Shown: positions 23,552 to 32,429 of the stretch, one piece after another
How the letters are laid out: each line of letters starts with the position of its first letter
Position numbering within the stretch: the first letter of the stretch is position 1
Virus record (IMG/VR): IMGVR_UViG_3300033156_000150
Coordinates: 1-64,000 of that record
Length of the DNA: 64,000 nucleotides
Source of the DNA: a virus
Direction: 5' to 3' (one strand)
Program-made: the position numbers and the translations under genes
The notes under the pieces: model-generated
What the model was told of the DNA's origin: nothing
The model's database searches: none
Seen by the model: the letters and a program-made list of their open reading frames with translations, nothing else

Positions 23552-24616
23552 ATGGGAACGATCACGATCACAAAGAACTGGGAAGTGGACGGAGTGTTGA
23601 CTGATGTGACGTCGGCCAAACTATCCGACCCGACGGGGACTTATGGCGTGAAGAGGAACGACACGGGAGAGGTAATTGTCCCCGATGGTACAGACATGAC
23701 CAAGGTAGGCACGGGCCAGTATAGCTATCAGTTCACTGAGCCGTCGGATGGTCTAACTTACACAGCCTACGTGGAGATCGTCTATGGTGGCAACACATAC
23801 TGGTTTGAAGAGGACATCACAGGAACGACTACGGGAATTGTGTCATCTGAGGAAGTGCAACAGGAGATGGGTATAAGCTCGGCAACGGCGATGGAGTTGG
23901 CAATCATACAAACGGCCATAAAGAGGGCCGAACGGGCGGTCAAGCGTTACTTGCGTTACGATCCAGTCAAGCGACAGCGGACGGAGTTCTATCCGCGAGG
24001 GCCAGTGACTGCGAGCGGATGGGTGAGGTGGGAGGCATCGGAGACGGAGGCGTATCTGAGGAGATATGGTACGGGTAGGGCAGACGAACTGATCCTGCAA
24101 CACATTCCTGTTCGCAATATCGACTACTTGTATGTGGACTATGACGGACGCTTCGGACAGCAGAGCGGGGCGTTTAGTGACAACACACTCAAAGCGGAAG
24201 GTACGGACTATTGGTTGAGTTTCGACATGCTTGACGATTCGGGCAAAGGTATCTGCTTTGATGGCATCCTTCGATGCGCTGGTACGTGGCCTGCCGAGCC
24301 GGGCACGGTGAAGGTGGTTTATACGGCGGGATATAGCAGTGACGAGTTGCGAGGAAACTTGTCAATCATCGACGCTTCGCCGATCTGGGAGAGTGTGTTG
24401 GAAGAGGCGGTGCGGCGAGCCAAGAAGGCGTTGACGCAGGCGAAGGCGTCGGGAATAGGACACTTCCCGGGCATACTTGTCAGCGAGTCTTTGGGAGACT
24501 ATCACTACAGTGTTGACGTGGCAACGGCAAGGTCATTGTTTGGAGGTGTATGGGATGTCTCTGGAGCTACAAGGGAGCGTTTGAGTCCGTTCATTCATTG
24601 GGGGATGATGTTATGA
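23552..24616 (+). CDS. Head-tail connector with N-terminal beta domain
   Basis: A 354-aa protein. Residues 1-95 are beta-rich (Ig-like or BppU-like). From residue 100, SSEEVQQEMGISSATAMELA and a helix IKRAERAVKRYLRYD resemble gp6-type head-tail connector proteins, with a C-terminal helical part. Connectors of this type form a ring under the portal. The location near the fibres rather than the portal, and the fused N-terminal domain, are unusual. Confidence 0.6.
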   Translation: MGTITITKNWEVDGVLTDVTSAKLSDPTGTYGVKRNDTGEVIVPDGTDMTKVGTGQYSYQFTEPSDGLTYTAYVEIVYGGNTYWFEEDITGTTTGIVSSEEVQQEMGISSATAMELAIIQTAIKRAERAVKRYLRYDPVKRQRTEFYPRGPVTASGWVRWEASETEAYLRRYGTGRADELILQHIPVRNIDYLYVDYDGRFGQQSGAFSDNTLKAEGTDYWLSFDMLDDSGKGICFDGILRCAGTWPAEPGTVKVVYTAGYSSDELRGNLSIIDASPIWESVLEEAVRRAKKALTQAKASGIGHFPGILVSESLGDYHYSVDVATARSLFGGVWDVSGATRERLSPFIHWGMML

Positions 24617-24798
24617 CCGAGCAAAGGGATTTGTCGGCGTGGTTGTCAGAATTGGATCAGGCAGCAGAGCAGGTAGCCGAAACAGTGGCAACCATGTGGT
24701 GGGCTATTTTCCGTAGGTTGGTAGAAAAGGGTTTCAGTGAGGAACAGGCTGTTGAGATAGTAAAGGCAATGGTACATGGCCGAGGTTATTTACCATGA
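24613..24798 (+). CDS. Small helical protein
   Basis: A 61-aa protein overlapping the connector stop (ATGA). Two helices (LSAWLSELDQAAEQVAETVA and FSEEQAVEIVKAMV). It overlaps the next gene by 23 bases. Function unknown. Confidence 0.5.
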   Translation: MTEQRDLSAWLSELDQAAEQVAETVATMWWAIFRRLVEKGFSEEQAVEIVKAMVHGRGYLP

Positions 24799-25660
24799 TC
24801 CGCTGCGGGTTGTGCGCCCGGGCAGAGGTGAGGTCGATTTGGAAGGACTCTGGGCAGGACAGCCCGGTTTTCTCGTTTGTGGTGGTCCGAGTCTGTCTAA
24901 GGTGGACCTGTCGTTACTGCGCAGTAGGGGAGTTGTGTCGGTTGGAGTCAACAACGCAGCCGCATGGGCGCCGGTGAAGGCTTGGACGTTTGGGGATACA
25001 CAGAACAAGTTTCATCATGGGCTATTCCTCGACCCTGGTGTTATGACGTTTGCTCCCATTCCGAAGTTGAGGAAAACGATACACGTGAAGCGAGACGGAA
25101 GGTTCTACGCAACTGATGTAAGGGTAGCCGACTGTCCGAACACGTATGGATACGAGCGCCGCACGATGTTTGTGCCACATACTTTCTTCACCGATCCGTG
25201 GGCACACTGGGGCAGTGGCAAACATCAGCCTCCTGGTGAGGAAGGGGTTGGATGTTTATGTACGATGTTGCTTGGTTTGCGGTTGTTGATATATCTTGGT
25301 GTGAGGAAGGTATATTTATTGGGTGTTGATTTCTGTGGTACTGAAGATGGCAAGTGCTACGGTTTCCCAAATGAGAAGCCGATTCGTCGTAAAATAAAGT
25401 GGAGGTATCCAAAGGAGCGTAAGATGTTGGAGTTGTTGATGCCGGAAATGGAGAAGAGAGGGATCGAGGTTTTCAACGTAGGGCCTTGTACTAAGTTGGA
25501 TTTGTTTCCAAGGGTATGGTATGAGGATGCGATCGAGGATTGTTGTAAGGGAGTAGGGAAGGAGCCCTTGGATACAACTGATTGGTATAACAGGAGGGCA
25601 CATAGGGAGGCTGAGGCGTGTGGTGTGTCGTTGAGGAAGAGTGAGTTACTTCGGATATAG
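24776..25660 (+). CDS. DUF115/MAF-like protein (glycan enzyme candidate), copy 1
   Basis: A 294-aa protein with VCGGPSLSKVDLSLLRSRG, VGVNNAAAW, FHHGLFLDP and KVYLLGVDF, a layout like DUF115/MptE-like and flagellin-glycosylating MAF proteins, which have a sialyltransferase-related fold. A paralogue lies at 48.8 kb (FLVCGGPSGKQLDLSLLNQRG). It is probably a nucleotide-sugar-dependent transferase or pyrophosphokinase-fold protein; its substrate is unknown. Confidence 0.55.
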   Translation: MAEVIYHDPLRVVRPGRGEVDLEGLWAGQPGFLVCGGPSLSKVDLSLLRSRGVVSVGVNNAAAWAPVKAWTFGDTQNKFHHGLFLDPGVMTFAPIPKLRKTIHVKRDGRFYATDVRVADCPNTYGYERRTMFVPHTFFTDPWAHWGSGKHQPPGEEGVGCLCTMLLGLRLLIYLGVRKVYLLGVDFCGTEDGKCYGFPNEKPIRRKIKWRYPKERKMLELLMPEMEKRGIEVFNVGPCTKLDLFPRVWYEDAIEDCCKGVGKEPLDTTDWYNRRAHREAEACGVSLRKSELLRI

Positions 25661-25676
25661 TTGGAGGATATATGCA

Positions 25677-26084
25677 ATGACGAAGCTGTCGGAAAGGAAC
25701 GGAAGAGGAGAGTCTAGGCGGATTGTAAAAAGGACGGTGAGTGGAAAACCGCCTGTGAGAAAGGAAGTTAACCACACAGTTCAACCATTGGAGTGTAAGG
25801 AATCTGTTGCTATGCAGGTAATGTCTTGGTTTCAGGTGTTTGTTTTGATTGTCGGATTCGCTTTGGGCATGTTCATCGCGTTGGAGATGTGGTCGGTACG
25901 TATGGAGAAGCGGGCAGTAGGTAGATTGCAACAACTTTGGCAAGCGTTAGAGGAGGAAGTACAGGCAGCAGAAAAGGCGGCGGAGATGGAGATACTTGAG
26001 AACAAAGTGTTTGCACCATACCCTGGTGAGTTTTCTGTGTTTGAAGGAAAGGAAACTATTGAGGAGGGAGGAATGCCTAAGTAG
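25677..26084 (+). CDS. Single-pass membrane protein with coiled coil and KVFAPYPGEF tail motif
   Basis: A 135-aa protein started at 25677. A basic N-terminus is followed by a membrane span (residues 44-66, FVLIVGFALGMFIALEMW) and a charged helix to about residue 108. Residues 110-119 read KVFAPYPGEF, identical to residues 366-375 of the tape measure protein 20 kb away, and the DNA is also nearly identical over about 31 bases. It may link the tape measure to the membrane; that is speculation. Confidence 0.55.
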   Translation: MTKLSERNGRGESRRIVKRTVSGKPPVRKEVNHTVQPLECKESVAMQVMSWFQVFVLIVGFALGMFIALEMWSVRMEKRAVGRLQQLWQALEEEVQAAEKAAEMEILENKVFAPYPGEFSVFEGKETIEEGGMPK

Positions 26085-26101
26085 TTAGAGGAGGTCGTGT
26101 G

Positions 26102-26404
26102 ATGAGACATCTACTGGGATTTGTTGCGTGGCTGCTTGCGGGGACACTAATCGCTTTCGTGTGGCTGCTTGTCGAGGTATTTTGTTGTCTCTTTTTGGGA
26201 GTGTTTGTCTCGGCGGAGAAGGCGGAGAGGGTAAGTGATTTGATGTCAGTTGGCCTTGCGTTCTACGTGTTGTTGTGGCCTATCACTTACTTGGTCTGGG
26301 CGGCGTATAGGGTGCTAAGTTGGTGGTCTGCATCCATGGAGCAACAGTATGGGAGCATGCAGAATGGGAAGGCCCGAACCGAAGCGTTGCGAAATCTGCG
26401 GTGA
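26102..26404 (+). CDS. Small integral membrane protein
   Basis: A 100-aa protein with two or three hydrophobic segments (GFVAWLLAGTLIAFVWLLVE and MSVGLAFYVLLWPITYLVWA) and a charged C-terminus. A GAGGAGG site lies upstream. It could be a holin or another envelope protein; no family is recognised. Confidence 0.5.
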   Translation: MRHLLGFVAWLLAGTLIAFVWLLVEVFCCLFLGVFVSAEKAERVSDLMSVGLAFYVLLWPITYLVWAAYRVLSWWSASMEQQYGSMQNGKARTEALRNLR

Positions 26405-26579
26405 GTGGATACGTTTCCCCGTCCCGCGCCGGATGCCTGATGGGAGGGTAATGATTGTATGCTCTGAATGTTCAGAGGATCCGGCGGAGCAGGCGCCGAA
26501 GAGGGAGCATGTGAAGGATCGGGCAGCGTTGCATGATATGGAGTATCATGGAGGCCGTTTTCACGCTGGTGAATGGTGA
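26364..26579 (+). CDS. Small zinc-finger protein
   Basis: A 71-aa protein overlapping the preceding gene by about 40 bases. CEICGEW and CSEC, about 24 residues apart, form a likely zinc ribbon, with a charged C-terminus. The ATG at 26364 is chosen on the basis of GGAGC; 26349 is possible. Function unknown. Confidence 0.5.
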   Translation: MGRPEPKRCEICGEWIRFPVPRRMPDGRVMIVCSECSEDPAEQAPKREHVKDRAALHDMEYHGGRFHAGEW

Positions 26580-26590
26580 GGTTTGCACAC

Positions 26591-26914
26591 ATGACGCTAG
26601 ACGAGTATCAAGAGAGAGCGAGAGGAACTGCCTTCTATCCGTTACACATGCTCTACGTGTCCATCGCTCTTGCTGGCGAAGTAGGAGAGTTGGCGAATCA
26701 GGTCAAGAAGTTGACACGCGACGACCTGCCGGATTACGATTGGAGGGACGTCTTGCCAAGGCAACAGATACCGACAGACAGGTATGAGCGGATTGTTGAT
26801 GAGCTAGGCGACGTGTTGTGGTATGTTGCAGCTATGGCGAGTGAATTGGGTGTTTCGTTGGAGGAGGTTGCAAAGCGAAACTTGACCAAGCTAACTGAGA
26901 GACATGGGAGATAG
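26591..26914 (+). CDS. MazG-like nucleotide pyrophosphohydrolase
   Basis: About 107 aa from 26591 (an ATG at 26573 is also possible). It has the all-alpha NTP-PPase signature: AGEVGELANQVKK and DELGDVLWYVAAMASELG, with the EExxE/ExxD metal-binding acidic residues, ending LEEVAKRNLTKLTERHG. The family hydrolyses (d)NTPs to NMPs. It fits with the HD and nucleotide-associated genes at 29.9-30.8 kb in adjusting nucleotide pools. Confidence 0.8.
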   Translation: MTLDEYQERARGTAFYPLHMLYVSIALAGEVGELANQVKKLTRDDLPDYDWRDVLPRQQIPTDRYERIVDELGDVLWYVAAMASELGVSLEEVAKRNLTKLTERHGR

Positions 26915-26916
26915 CG

Positions 26917-27288
26917 ATGTCGCTGTTGGACCAATTGCCGCACAGATGCACGATCCGGAGGCGGGTAAGGACTATCGATGTTCTTGGCGGGGCAAAGGAT
27001 ACACTTGAAACGGTGGCGACCGATGTCCCTTGTTGGGAACAAGCCGCTGGGTCAGGGGAAATTGAAGAGCACAGGCAAAGAGGGCAGGTTGTGACTCACA
27101 AGGTGTATTTCACAACGGACTATGGTTTTGACGAGCGTTATCAGATTGAGATAACGTCTCGCAATGGAGAGTCTGTTGATGAGGAGCCGAGCGAGGTGGT
27201 GGAGGTGGCTGAGCCAGATGCTTCCATGGCGTTTGGCATTGTGTATCGTGTGTTTGTGCGTCGTTATACTGGTGAACTAGGACCGTGA
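26917..27288 (+). CDS. Head-closure/head-tail joining protein (SPP1 gp16-like)
   Basis: A 123-aa beta-rich protein beginning MSLLDQLPHRCTIRRR, typical of the phage head-tail adaptor family, with the later pattern VYFTTDYGFDERYQIEI and a C-terminal RVFVRRYTG. Such proteins close the connector after packaging. It starts 2 bases after MazG, apart from the main virion block. Confidence 0.65.
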   Translation: MSLLDQLPHRCTIRRRVRTIDVLGGAKDTLETVATDVPCWEQAAGSGEIEEHRQRGQVVTHKVYFTTDYGFDERYQIEITSRNGESVDEEPSEVVEVAEPDASMAFGIVYRVFVRRYTGELGP

Positions 27289-27302
27289 AAGGAGGGACAG
27301 AG

Positions 27303-27581
27303 ATGCCTGTGTTGCGGGTAAACTCTAATATGGATCAAGCGTTGGACAGGGTATCGGAATCGCTAGCAAAGGCAAAAGAGGCCGGTTCATTTATGGTTGC
27401 TGTGTGGCGTGTCGAGGGGAACGAGGTTCATTTAGATCGCCACACGTGGGAATTTCCAGTAGGGCGATTTAAGGAAGCTGAGGAGATGTTGGGCAAGGCC
27501 AACGAGAGAGAAGTTTCTGGGAGCGTTGAACCTGATTTGTTGCCAATAGCTGAGTGGTGCAGAGGAGACTACCATGTTTAG
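27303..27581 (+). CDS. Small hypothetical protein
   Basis: A 92-aa alpha/beta protein with an AAGGAGGG site. The N-terminus is helical (MDQALDRVSESLAKAKEAG), then MVAVWRVEGNEVHLDRHTWEF, beta-rich. Overlaps the next gene by 8 bases. Function unknown. Confidence 0.5.
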   Translation: MPVLRVNSNMDQALDRVSESLAKAKEAGSFMVAVWRVEGNEVHLDRHTWEFPVGRFKEAEEMLGKANEREVSGSVEPDLLPIAEWCRGDYHV

Positions 27582-28044
27582 TTGGTTGTTTTCGTGGGTT
27601 CCATTGCGATGGATGCGGCCAGCTGAAAAGGAAGCGCAGTTGTGGAGTCGCAAGGTGGAAAGACTTGTCCGGCGGCTGCAAAAAGCCGAACATCGCTTGC
27701 GTGTTGAGCGTAATCGCTTGGCTTCTTTGCAATCGGATATAGAGATGTGGGAAGCTGAGTTGTTTAAGCGAGTGAGGGCTAGAGGGGCGGAGGAGCTGGA
27801 AAAGACTGAAAGGAGGAAGCGAGAGGTGGAGTCGTTGCTAGACGAAGCTAAGCAACTGATTGCCGATGAACAGCGGATTGTGAAGGCATTGGAGGAAGAG
27901 AACCGAGTTCTCAATGACACAGTTATTCCAGCATTGGTGGCTGGTAACCGTTTGATCCAAGAAAGGTGCGGTGCGGAGATCGCAAAGGCAGCAGCGTTAC
28001 AAGGTATGCTTCAAAGGGGCGAGCGAAACGGCACGGCACAGTAA
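27574..28044 (+). CDS. Long coiled-coil protein
   Basis: A 156-aa protein. A hydrophobic N-terminus (MFSWLFSWVPLRWM) could be a membrane anchor. Residues 20-130 are a nearly continuous coiled coil, rich in Arg, Glu and Lys (KVERLVRRLQKAEHRLRVER). A structural or spanin-like role is possible. One-base overlap with the SprT-like gene. Confidence 0.5.
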   Translation: MFSWLFSWVPLRWMRPAEKEAQLWSRKVERLVRRLQKAEHRLRVERNRLASLQSDIEMWEAELFKRVRARGAEELEKTERRKREVESLLDEAKQLIADEQRIVKALEEENRVLNDTVIPALVAGNRLIQERCGAEIAKAAALQGMLQRGERNGTAQ

Positions 28045-28352
28045 TGGACCCGTGGAATTTTGAAGATGTAAAGCGGTTTTTGCGAGAGCGATTTCCTTTA
28101 AGGAATTATCGCCTCTACATAAGGCTACAAGAGCCGGCGTGTGGTGAGGATGGCTACACGTCAGTGTCTAGGAGTGAACGTACAATTACTATTCTTGTGA
28201 ATCCTAGACAGTCGTTGTCTAACAGGATCCATACTCTTCTGCATGAGTATGCCCACGCTTTACATCTGGATCGAATTGAGTGGCATGGGCGCCAGTGGTC
28301 TAGATTGTATGCTGAGTGCTATACAGCATGGGAAAAGTTGTCTGGGGAGTGA
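28044..28352 (+). CDS. SprT-like zinc metallopeptidase
   Basis: A 102-aa protein with LLHEYAHALH (His67, Glu68, His71), followed by WHGRQWSRLYAECYTAW, where a His or Glu could be the third ligand; this arrangement is typical of SprT/WLM-like domains. Family members are often linked to DNA-protein crosslink repair. It lies between the coiled-coil and HTH genes. The phage role is unknown. Confidence 0.7.
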   Translation: MDPWNFEDVKRFLRERFPLRNYRLYIRLQEPACGEDGYTSVSRSERTITILVNPRQSLSNRIHTLLHEYAHALHLDRIEWHGRQWSRLYAECYTAWEKLSGE

Positions 28353-28354
28353 GT

Positions 28355-28816
28355 ATGCCAACACCTGAGTTGACTGAGGATGTATTGAAGGAGGCAGTTA
28401 GAGCATATAACAAGGCAGGAAGGAACTTGTCGAAAGCTGCGAGGGAGCTTGGTATTTCAAGGGAGAAGTTGCGTTATAGGCTAGCAAAGGCAAAGGCGAG
28501 AGGAATAGGATCGGGAAATGCGAGTTATTCGAGAGAGGAGTTCTTGGAGGTTGTTGATTGGAGGCGCAAACTGGAAGCGGTGGTGGATGGTGTGTTGAGT
28601 AGGCTTAGTGCTGATGAGATTATTGGGGATCAGGAAATGCGAGTCGTGTATTGTGGAGTTGGCAACAACGGACGGTGGCGGGAGGTTACACGGAAGAGGA
28701 AGTATGACCAGTATAGGTTTGTATGTGGGAGGCGAGTATGGTGGGCTCGGAAGGAAACGGTCAAGTGGGCTCTAGCTAACGTAACGGGAGCGCGTCCATA
28801 TGGCGGGAAAGAGTAA
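28355..28816 (+). CDS. Helix-turn-helix DNA-binding protein
   Basis: A 153-aa protein. Residues 20-45 (NLSKAARELGISREKLRYRL) form a Fis-type or terminase-small-subunit-like HTH, followed by a basic segment and a C-terminal domain with VYCGVGNNGRWREVT. It is paired with the metallophosphoesterase that follows and overlaps. A role in DNA recognition for the esterase, or as small terminase, is possible. Confidence 0.6.
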   Translation: MPTPELTEDVLKEAVRAYNKAGRNLSKAARELGISREKLRYRLAKAKARGIGSGNASYSREEFLEVVDWRRKLEAVVDGVLSRLSADEIIGDQEMRVVYCGVGNNGRWREVTRKRKYDQYRFVCGRRVWWARKETVKWALANVTGARPYGGKE

Positions 28817-29897
28817 GTACACTAGGCAGGAGTTTAAGGGGGAATATGACCCGGCAGAGGAAGTTAGATTTCTCCGAGCTGAGGTGCGGAGGTTAGAGGG
28901 TCAGTTGGAGAAGGTGAAGCAGGAGACAGGGATGGTGCGGATACTGATGGAGGATGTGAAGGAGGCGATTAAGGCGCTGCCTCCGGTGAAGAGGCGCAAA
29001 GGTAGGCAACGTAAGGTTTCCAAGGTGAGTTCGCCCGTTGTGTATGTGAGTCACTGGACAGACTGGCACATGGGAGCGATTCAGGATCCGGCGGAGGTTG
29101 AGGGATTTGGGGAGTTTAGTCCGGAGATTCTGGAGAGGAGGATAATGGATTGTGTTGAGCGGCAGTTGGAGTGGGTGGAGTTACACAGGTCAAACTATCG
29201 GATTGAGGAGTCTGTTGATCTGGTGACGGGCGATCTGATAAGTGGGGGCATACATGATGAACTCTTGTGGACTAATGCCTTTCCGGAGCCAGTGCAAGCG
29301 ATAAGAGCTGGTGAGCTCCTGGCGCGGGTGGTTGCTAGAAAAGCCGCGGAGTTCAAGAAGGTGGTAGTTCACTTTGTCACGGTTGATAATCATGGTCGCC
29401 TGACAAAGCGCAAGCAACATCAGGAGGCGGGGTACAATTGCTGGGGGTATGTAATCGGTTTCTACGCCAAGGAGAGGTTGCGGGAGCACAAGAATGTGGA
29501 GTTCAATGTGTATCCAGTGACGCAACAGGTGGTGCAGGTGAGCAACAGACGCTACCTCCTGACGCATGGCGACAGGGTGAGGGCGTGGATGGGTTTCCCC
29601 TACTATGGACAGGAGAGAAAGATCAGTCGTGAGGCGTCCAGGCGTATGCGTCGGGCACTGGACGAGTGGCGGAAAGGCGTGTTGCTTGATGACGGTGTGG
29701 AGGTCTTGTTTGACCTACTGGTCGGTGGGCACTGGCATGTACCAATGACCCACTGTTTGTACTGGCTGGGGGGCAGCGCGTGCGGCACAACGGCATACGA
29801 TCATAGTCAGGGTAGGTGGGCTGAGCCGAGCCAGCCGTCTTGGCTTGTGCATCCAAAGCATGGTGAATTTGACAGAACCGATTGGAGGTTGAGATGA
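28800..29897 (+). CDS. Calcineurin-like metallophosphoesterase
   Basis: A 365-aa protein. After a coiled-coil N-terminus (VRFLRAEVRRLEGQLEKVK) it has the five metal motifs: DWH (Asp88, His90), GD (Asp145), DNHGR (Asn197, His198), THGD (His256, Asp258), and GHWH (His311, His313). This phage-type family may be a DNA nuclease or a phosphatase (Mre11/SbcD related). The HTH protein ahead of it could provide DNA targeting. Confidence 0.8.
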   Translation: MAGKSKYTRQEFKGEYDPAEEVRFLRAEVRRLEGQLEKVKQETGMVRILMEDVKEAIKALPPVKRRKGRQRKVSKVSSPVVYVSHWTDWHMGAIQDPAEVEGFGEFSPEILERRIMDCVERQLEWVELHRSNYRIEESVDLVTGDLISGGIHDELLWTNAFPEPVQAIRAGELLARVVARKAAEFKKVVVHFVTVDNHGRLTKRKQHQEAGYNCWGYVIGFYAKERLREHKNVEFNVYPVTQQVVQVSNRRYLLTHGDRVRAWMGFPYYGQERKISREASRRMRRALDEWRKGVLLDDGVEVLFDLLVGGHWHVPMTHCLYWLGGSACGTTAYDHSQGRWAEPSQPSWLVHPKHGEFDRTDWRLR

Positions 29898-30220
29898 CTG
29901 CTGAAGAACATTACAAGCGGATCTTGGAAGAGATCAGAACGTTGCACGAGGCTAAGGGTGCTGATTATGGATCCGATGAGGATCCGTTTGCTAACCTTCG
30001 GGCTAGCGAGCAGTTTGGTTTGCCTGCGTGGGTTGGTGTTGCAATACGTATGCAGGACAAGATGACTCGCATACAGTCATTTGTGAGGAAAGGTTTTTTG
30101 GAGAACGAGTCCGTAGAGGATTCGTTTCTCGATCTGGCAAATTACGCCATGTTGGGCTTGGCTTTGATGAGGGAATCGCGCGATGAAGACAGAGATCCCG
30201 CCCCGCATGGTGACACATAG
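29894..30220 (+). CDS. Nucleotide-modification-associated domain 1 protein
   Basis: A 108-aa helical protein with AKGADYGSDEDPFANLRASE, VAIRMQDKMTRI and ENESVEDSFLDLANYAMLGL, the pattern of phage proteins associated with modified nucleotides (Nmad1/DUF1599-like). It overlaps the metallophosphoesterase stop (ATGA) and the next start. Its role may be in dNTP handling. Confidence 0.7.
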   Translation: MTAEEHYKRILEEIRTLHEAKGADYGSDEDPFANLRASEQFGLPAWVGVAIRMQDKMTRIQSFVRKGFLENESVEDSFLDLANYAMLGLALMRESRDEDRDPAPHGDT

Positions 30221-30776
30221 CGGCTTGTGTATCGATCTGGAAAACATCACTCCCAGGGATTTGCGGATTAGTGACATAGCTCATTCTCTATCTCTGTTAT
30301 GTCGGTTTGGTGGGCACTGTTCTAGATTCTGGAGTGTGGCGGCCCATTGCCTCATTTGTTGCAGGCAGGCCAACATGGATGGTATGTCGTCAATGGTTCA
30401 GTTTGGATGCTTGTTGCACGACGCAGCTGAAGCATATTGGCAGGACCTTGGTGCTCCTCATAAACGGTGTCAAGGAATGGAGGGTTATGTCCGCAGGCTT
30501 GAATTGACACAGGAGTTGATCTATAATTCGTTTGGAGCTAAGTTGAACGAAGAGGAGAGGTGTCAAGTTAAGTACATTGACCTCAGAGTATTGGCTGCGG
30601 AGGCGTCCTTGTTGATGAGGGACAAGGGAAAGGAGTGGTTGGTGCTGGAGAATGTGGAGCCAGCACAGCTAACGTATAGGGATGTCAATTGGTTGTCGAG
30701 TCCGAAGATTGTGGAGAACATGTATATTAATGAGTTCAGTAGGCTGTATGCTGAAGTGAACGAGGAGTGGAATTGA
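30183..30776 (+). CDS. HD-domain phosphohydrolase (YfbR-like)
   Basis: A 197-aa protein with the HD signature: SVAAHCLIC, LLHDAAEAYWQDL and GAPHK, and later a conserved acidic region (YIDLRVLAAEASLL). The fold hydrolyses phosphate from dNMPs or related substrates. With MazG and Nmad1-like genes it forms a nucleotide-pool group. Confidence 0.75.
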   Translation: MKTEIPPRMVTHSGLCIDLENITPRDLRISDIAHSLSLLCRFGGHCSRFWSVAAHCLICCRQANMDGMSSMVQFGCLLHDAAEAYWQDLGAPHKRCQGMEGYVRRLELTQELIYNSFGAKLNEEERCQVKYIDLRVLAAEASLLMRDKGKEWLVLENVEPAQLTYRDVNWLSSPKIVENMYINEFSRLYAEVNEEWN

Positions 30777-30806
30777 GCTGATCAGCAAGCTAAGGGGAAA
30801 GACGGC

Positions 30807-32429
30807 ATGTCCTCGCTGCAAAAAGCAATTTCAAATATCAATATGCTGGTCGGTACAGCAAAGGCGACAGCAACACGGAGCCAAAGAGAGGATTCTATTT
30901 TGTCCAGTGGAGTTTCTTCCACAGCGGTTCCCGTAGCTTCCTCGCGCTATAAGGAGCGGTACAATCTATTCAGGGGATGGGTTTATGCGGCCATCAACGC
31001 AATCTCTAGTGAAGCTGCATCAATGTCTGTTAATGTTGCTCGTCGGAAGAAGTCATCCAAGAAACGGCCAGCATATCAAGCCATTAAGTCGTTGAGGGAA
31101 CAGAAGGAAGTGTATGACTATGAGGAGGTGTTGTCTGATGATAGCATCACAACAGTAATTGAGCAACCGAACGAGTTTCAGACTCGTGTGTCATTTGTAT
31201 ATTCGTTTGTTGCTAATCTGTGCCTCACAGGGTGGAGTTTTGTTGTAGTCGAAGCTAAAAAGGGTGATGGTGATTTGCCTGGCATACGGTTGTATGCGTT
31301 GCCGACTACGTGGATCCATCCGAATCACAGGGAGCGTCCGTTCGGTTCGTTTTTTGTTGGTGGGCCAGCATCCTCAAAGGCGGATTGGGTAGAGCTGCCT
31401 AGGGAGAACGTGGTGTTTGCTCACCTTCCGAACCCGGCTAATCCTTTGGGTGGATATGCGCCGGCGGCGGCTGTCCTCCCGGCGCTGCGCATTGATGATC
31501 ACATTCAAACGACGCAAGAGAAGTTTTTTGAGCGAGGCATCTTCCCGTCCGTAGTGATTACGGTTGGAAAGGACCCGCACCCTGAAGCGCCAGGGGGTGG
31601 TTGGCGTCCCCGTTTGACTCCCGAGCAAAGGCGACAGATAGCGACGGCGATTAAGAAGCTCTGGGCTGGGGTGGAAAATTATGGGGAGCCGGCTATTGTT
31701 GATGGGCTTATCGAGAGGATCGATCGTTTGTCTGCTACTCAGCACGAGCTTGGATGGCAAAGATCTGAGGAAACAATCCGCACTAGAATCCTCTCGGCTT
31801 TCGGAGTGCATCCGTTCATTCTCGGCGAAAGTGTGCCTGGTAGTTATGCTCAGTCGGCCATTATTGAAAGTCGCTTTTACCGGCGGGTCAACTTCTATAC
31901 GGAGATGTTGAGCAATGTGGTAACCCGTGCAATTTCAAACGTATTAGGAAACGAGGATTACATCGTATGGTGGGACCGGGCGGAACCTACCGATCCGTCA
32001 TTACATTACACGAACCTTCGTTATGCTCGGAGCATCGGGGACATCAGCCAAAAGGAGTTCAGAGCGTTGATGGGGTTGCCAGACGATCCCGATGGTCAGG
32101 AATCAGCGATTCTGCCGTCACAACTGGCTCCGTTGACACAGCTATTGGTTCAGATTGGGGCTGGTGCTATTCCTGGACCGCAAGCGGAAGCGTTGCTAAT
32201 GGCTGCTGGCTTGCCGAGGAAATTGGCAAGACAAATTGCAAATCCACCGAAGGGAGTTGGTGGTACGGAAAGCCGAGCTCCGCAGGGAGGAGGCGAAGAG
32301 GGGAGAAGCGAGGGGGAGAGTATTGATGAGCTGGAAAGTGAATTGAGGGAGCGTTCCCTGCAATTGCTTCAGCAGTTGCCCCAGGTGTCAAAGGACTTGC
32401 TTGATGAGTATGACAGGGGAATAGAATGA
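30807..32429 (+). CDS. Portal protein
   Basis: A 540-aa HK97-type portal. Recognisable regions: NLFRGWVYAAINAISSEAAS, QPNEFQTRVSFVYSF, the central WIHPNH...ENVVFAHLPNP, and the clip/stem FGVHPFILGESVPG followed by FYRRVNFYTEML. The C-terminus is Gly/Glu-rich. It forms the dodecameric vertex through which the terminase packages DNA. It begins the main virion operon. Confidence 0.85.
   Translation: MSSLQKAISNINMLVGTAKATATRSQREDSILSSGVSSTAVPVASSRYKERYNLFRGWVYAAINAISSEAASMSVNVARRKKSSKKRPAYQAIKSLREQKEVYDYEEVLSDDSITTVIEQPNEFQTRVSFVYSFVANLCLTGWSFVVVEAKKGDGDLPGIRLYALPTTWIHPNHRERPFGSFFVGGPASSKADWVELPRENVVFAHLPNPANPLGGYAPAAAVLPALRIDDHIQTTQEKFFERGIFPSVVITVGKDPHPEAPGGGWRPRLTPEQRRQIATAIKKLWAGVENYGEPAIVDGLIERIDRLSATQHELGWQRSEETIRTRILSAFGVHPFILGESVPGSYAQSAIIESRFYRRVNFYTEMLSNVVTRAISNVLGNEDYIVWWDRAEPTDPSLHYTNLRYARSIGDISQKEFRALMGLPDDPDGQESAILPSQLAPLTQLLVQIGAGAIPGPQAEALLMAAGLPRKLARQIANPPKGVGGTESRAPQGGGEEGRSEGESIDELESELRERSLQLLQQLPQVSKDLLDEYDRGIE

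Noticed and set aside
22900-23619. Minus-strand ORF of 239 aa
   Set aside because: Antisense to the repeated fibre shaft sequence; no protein motif.
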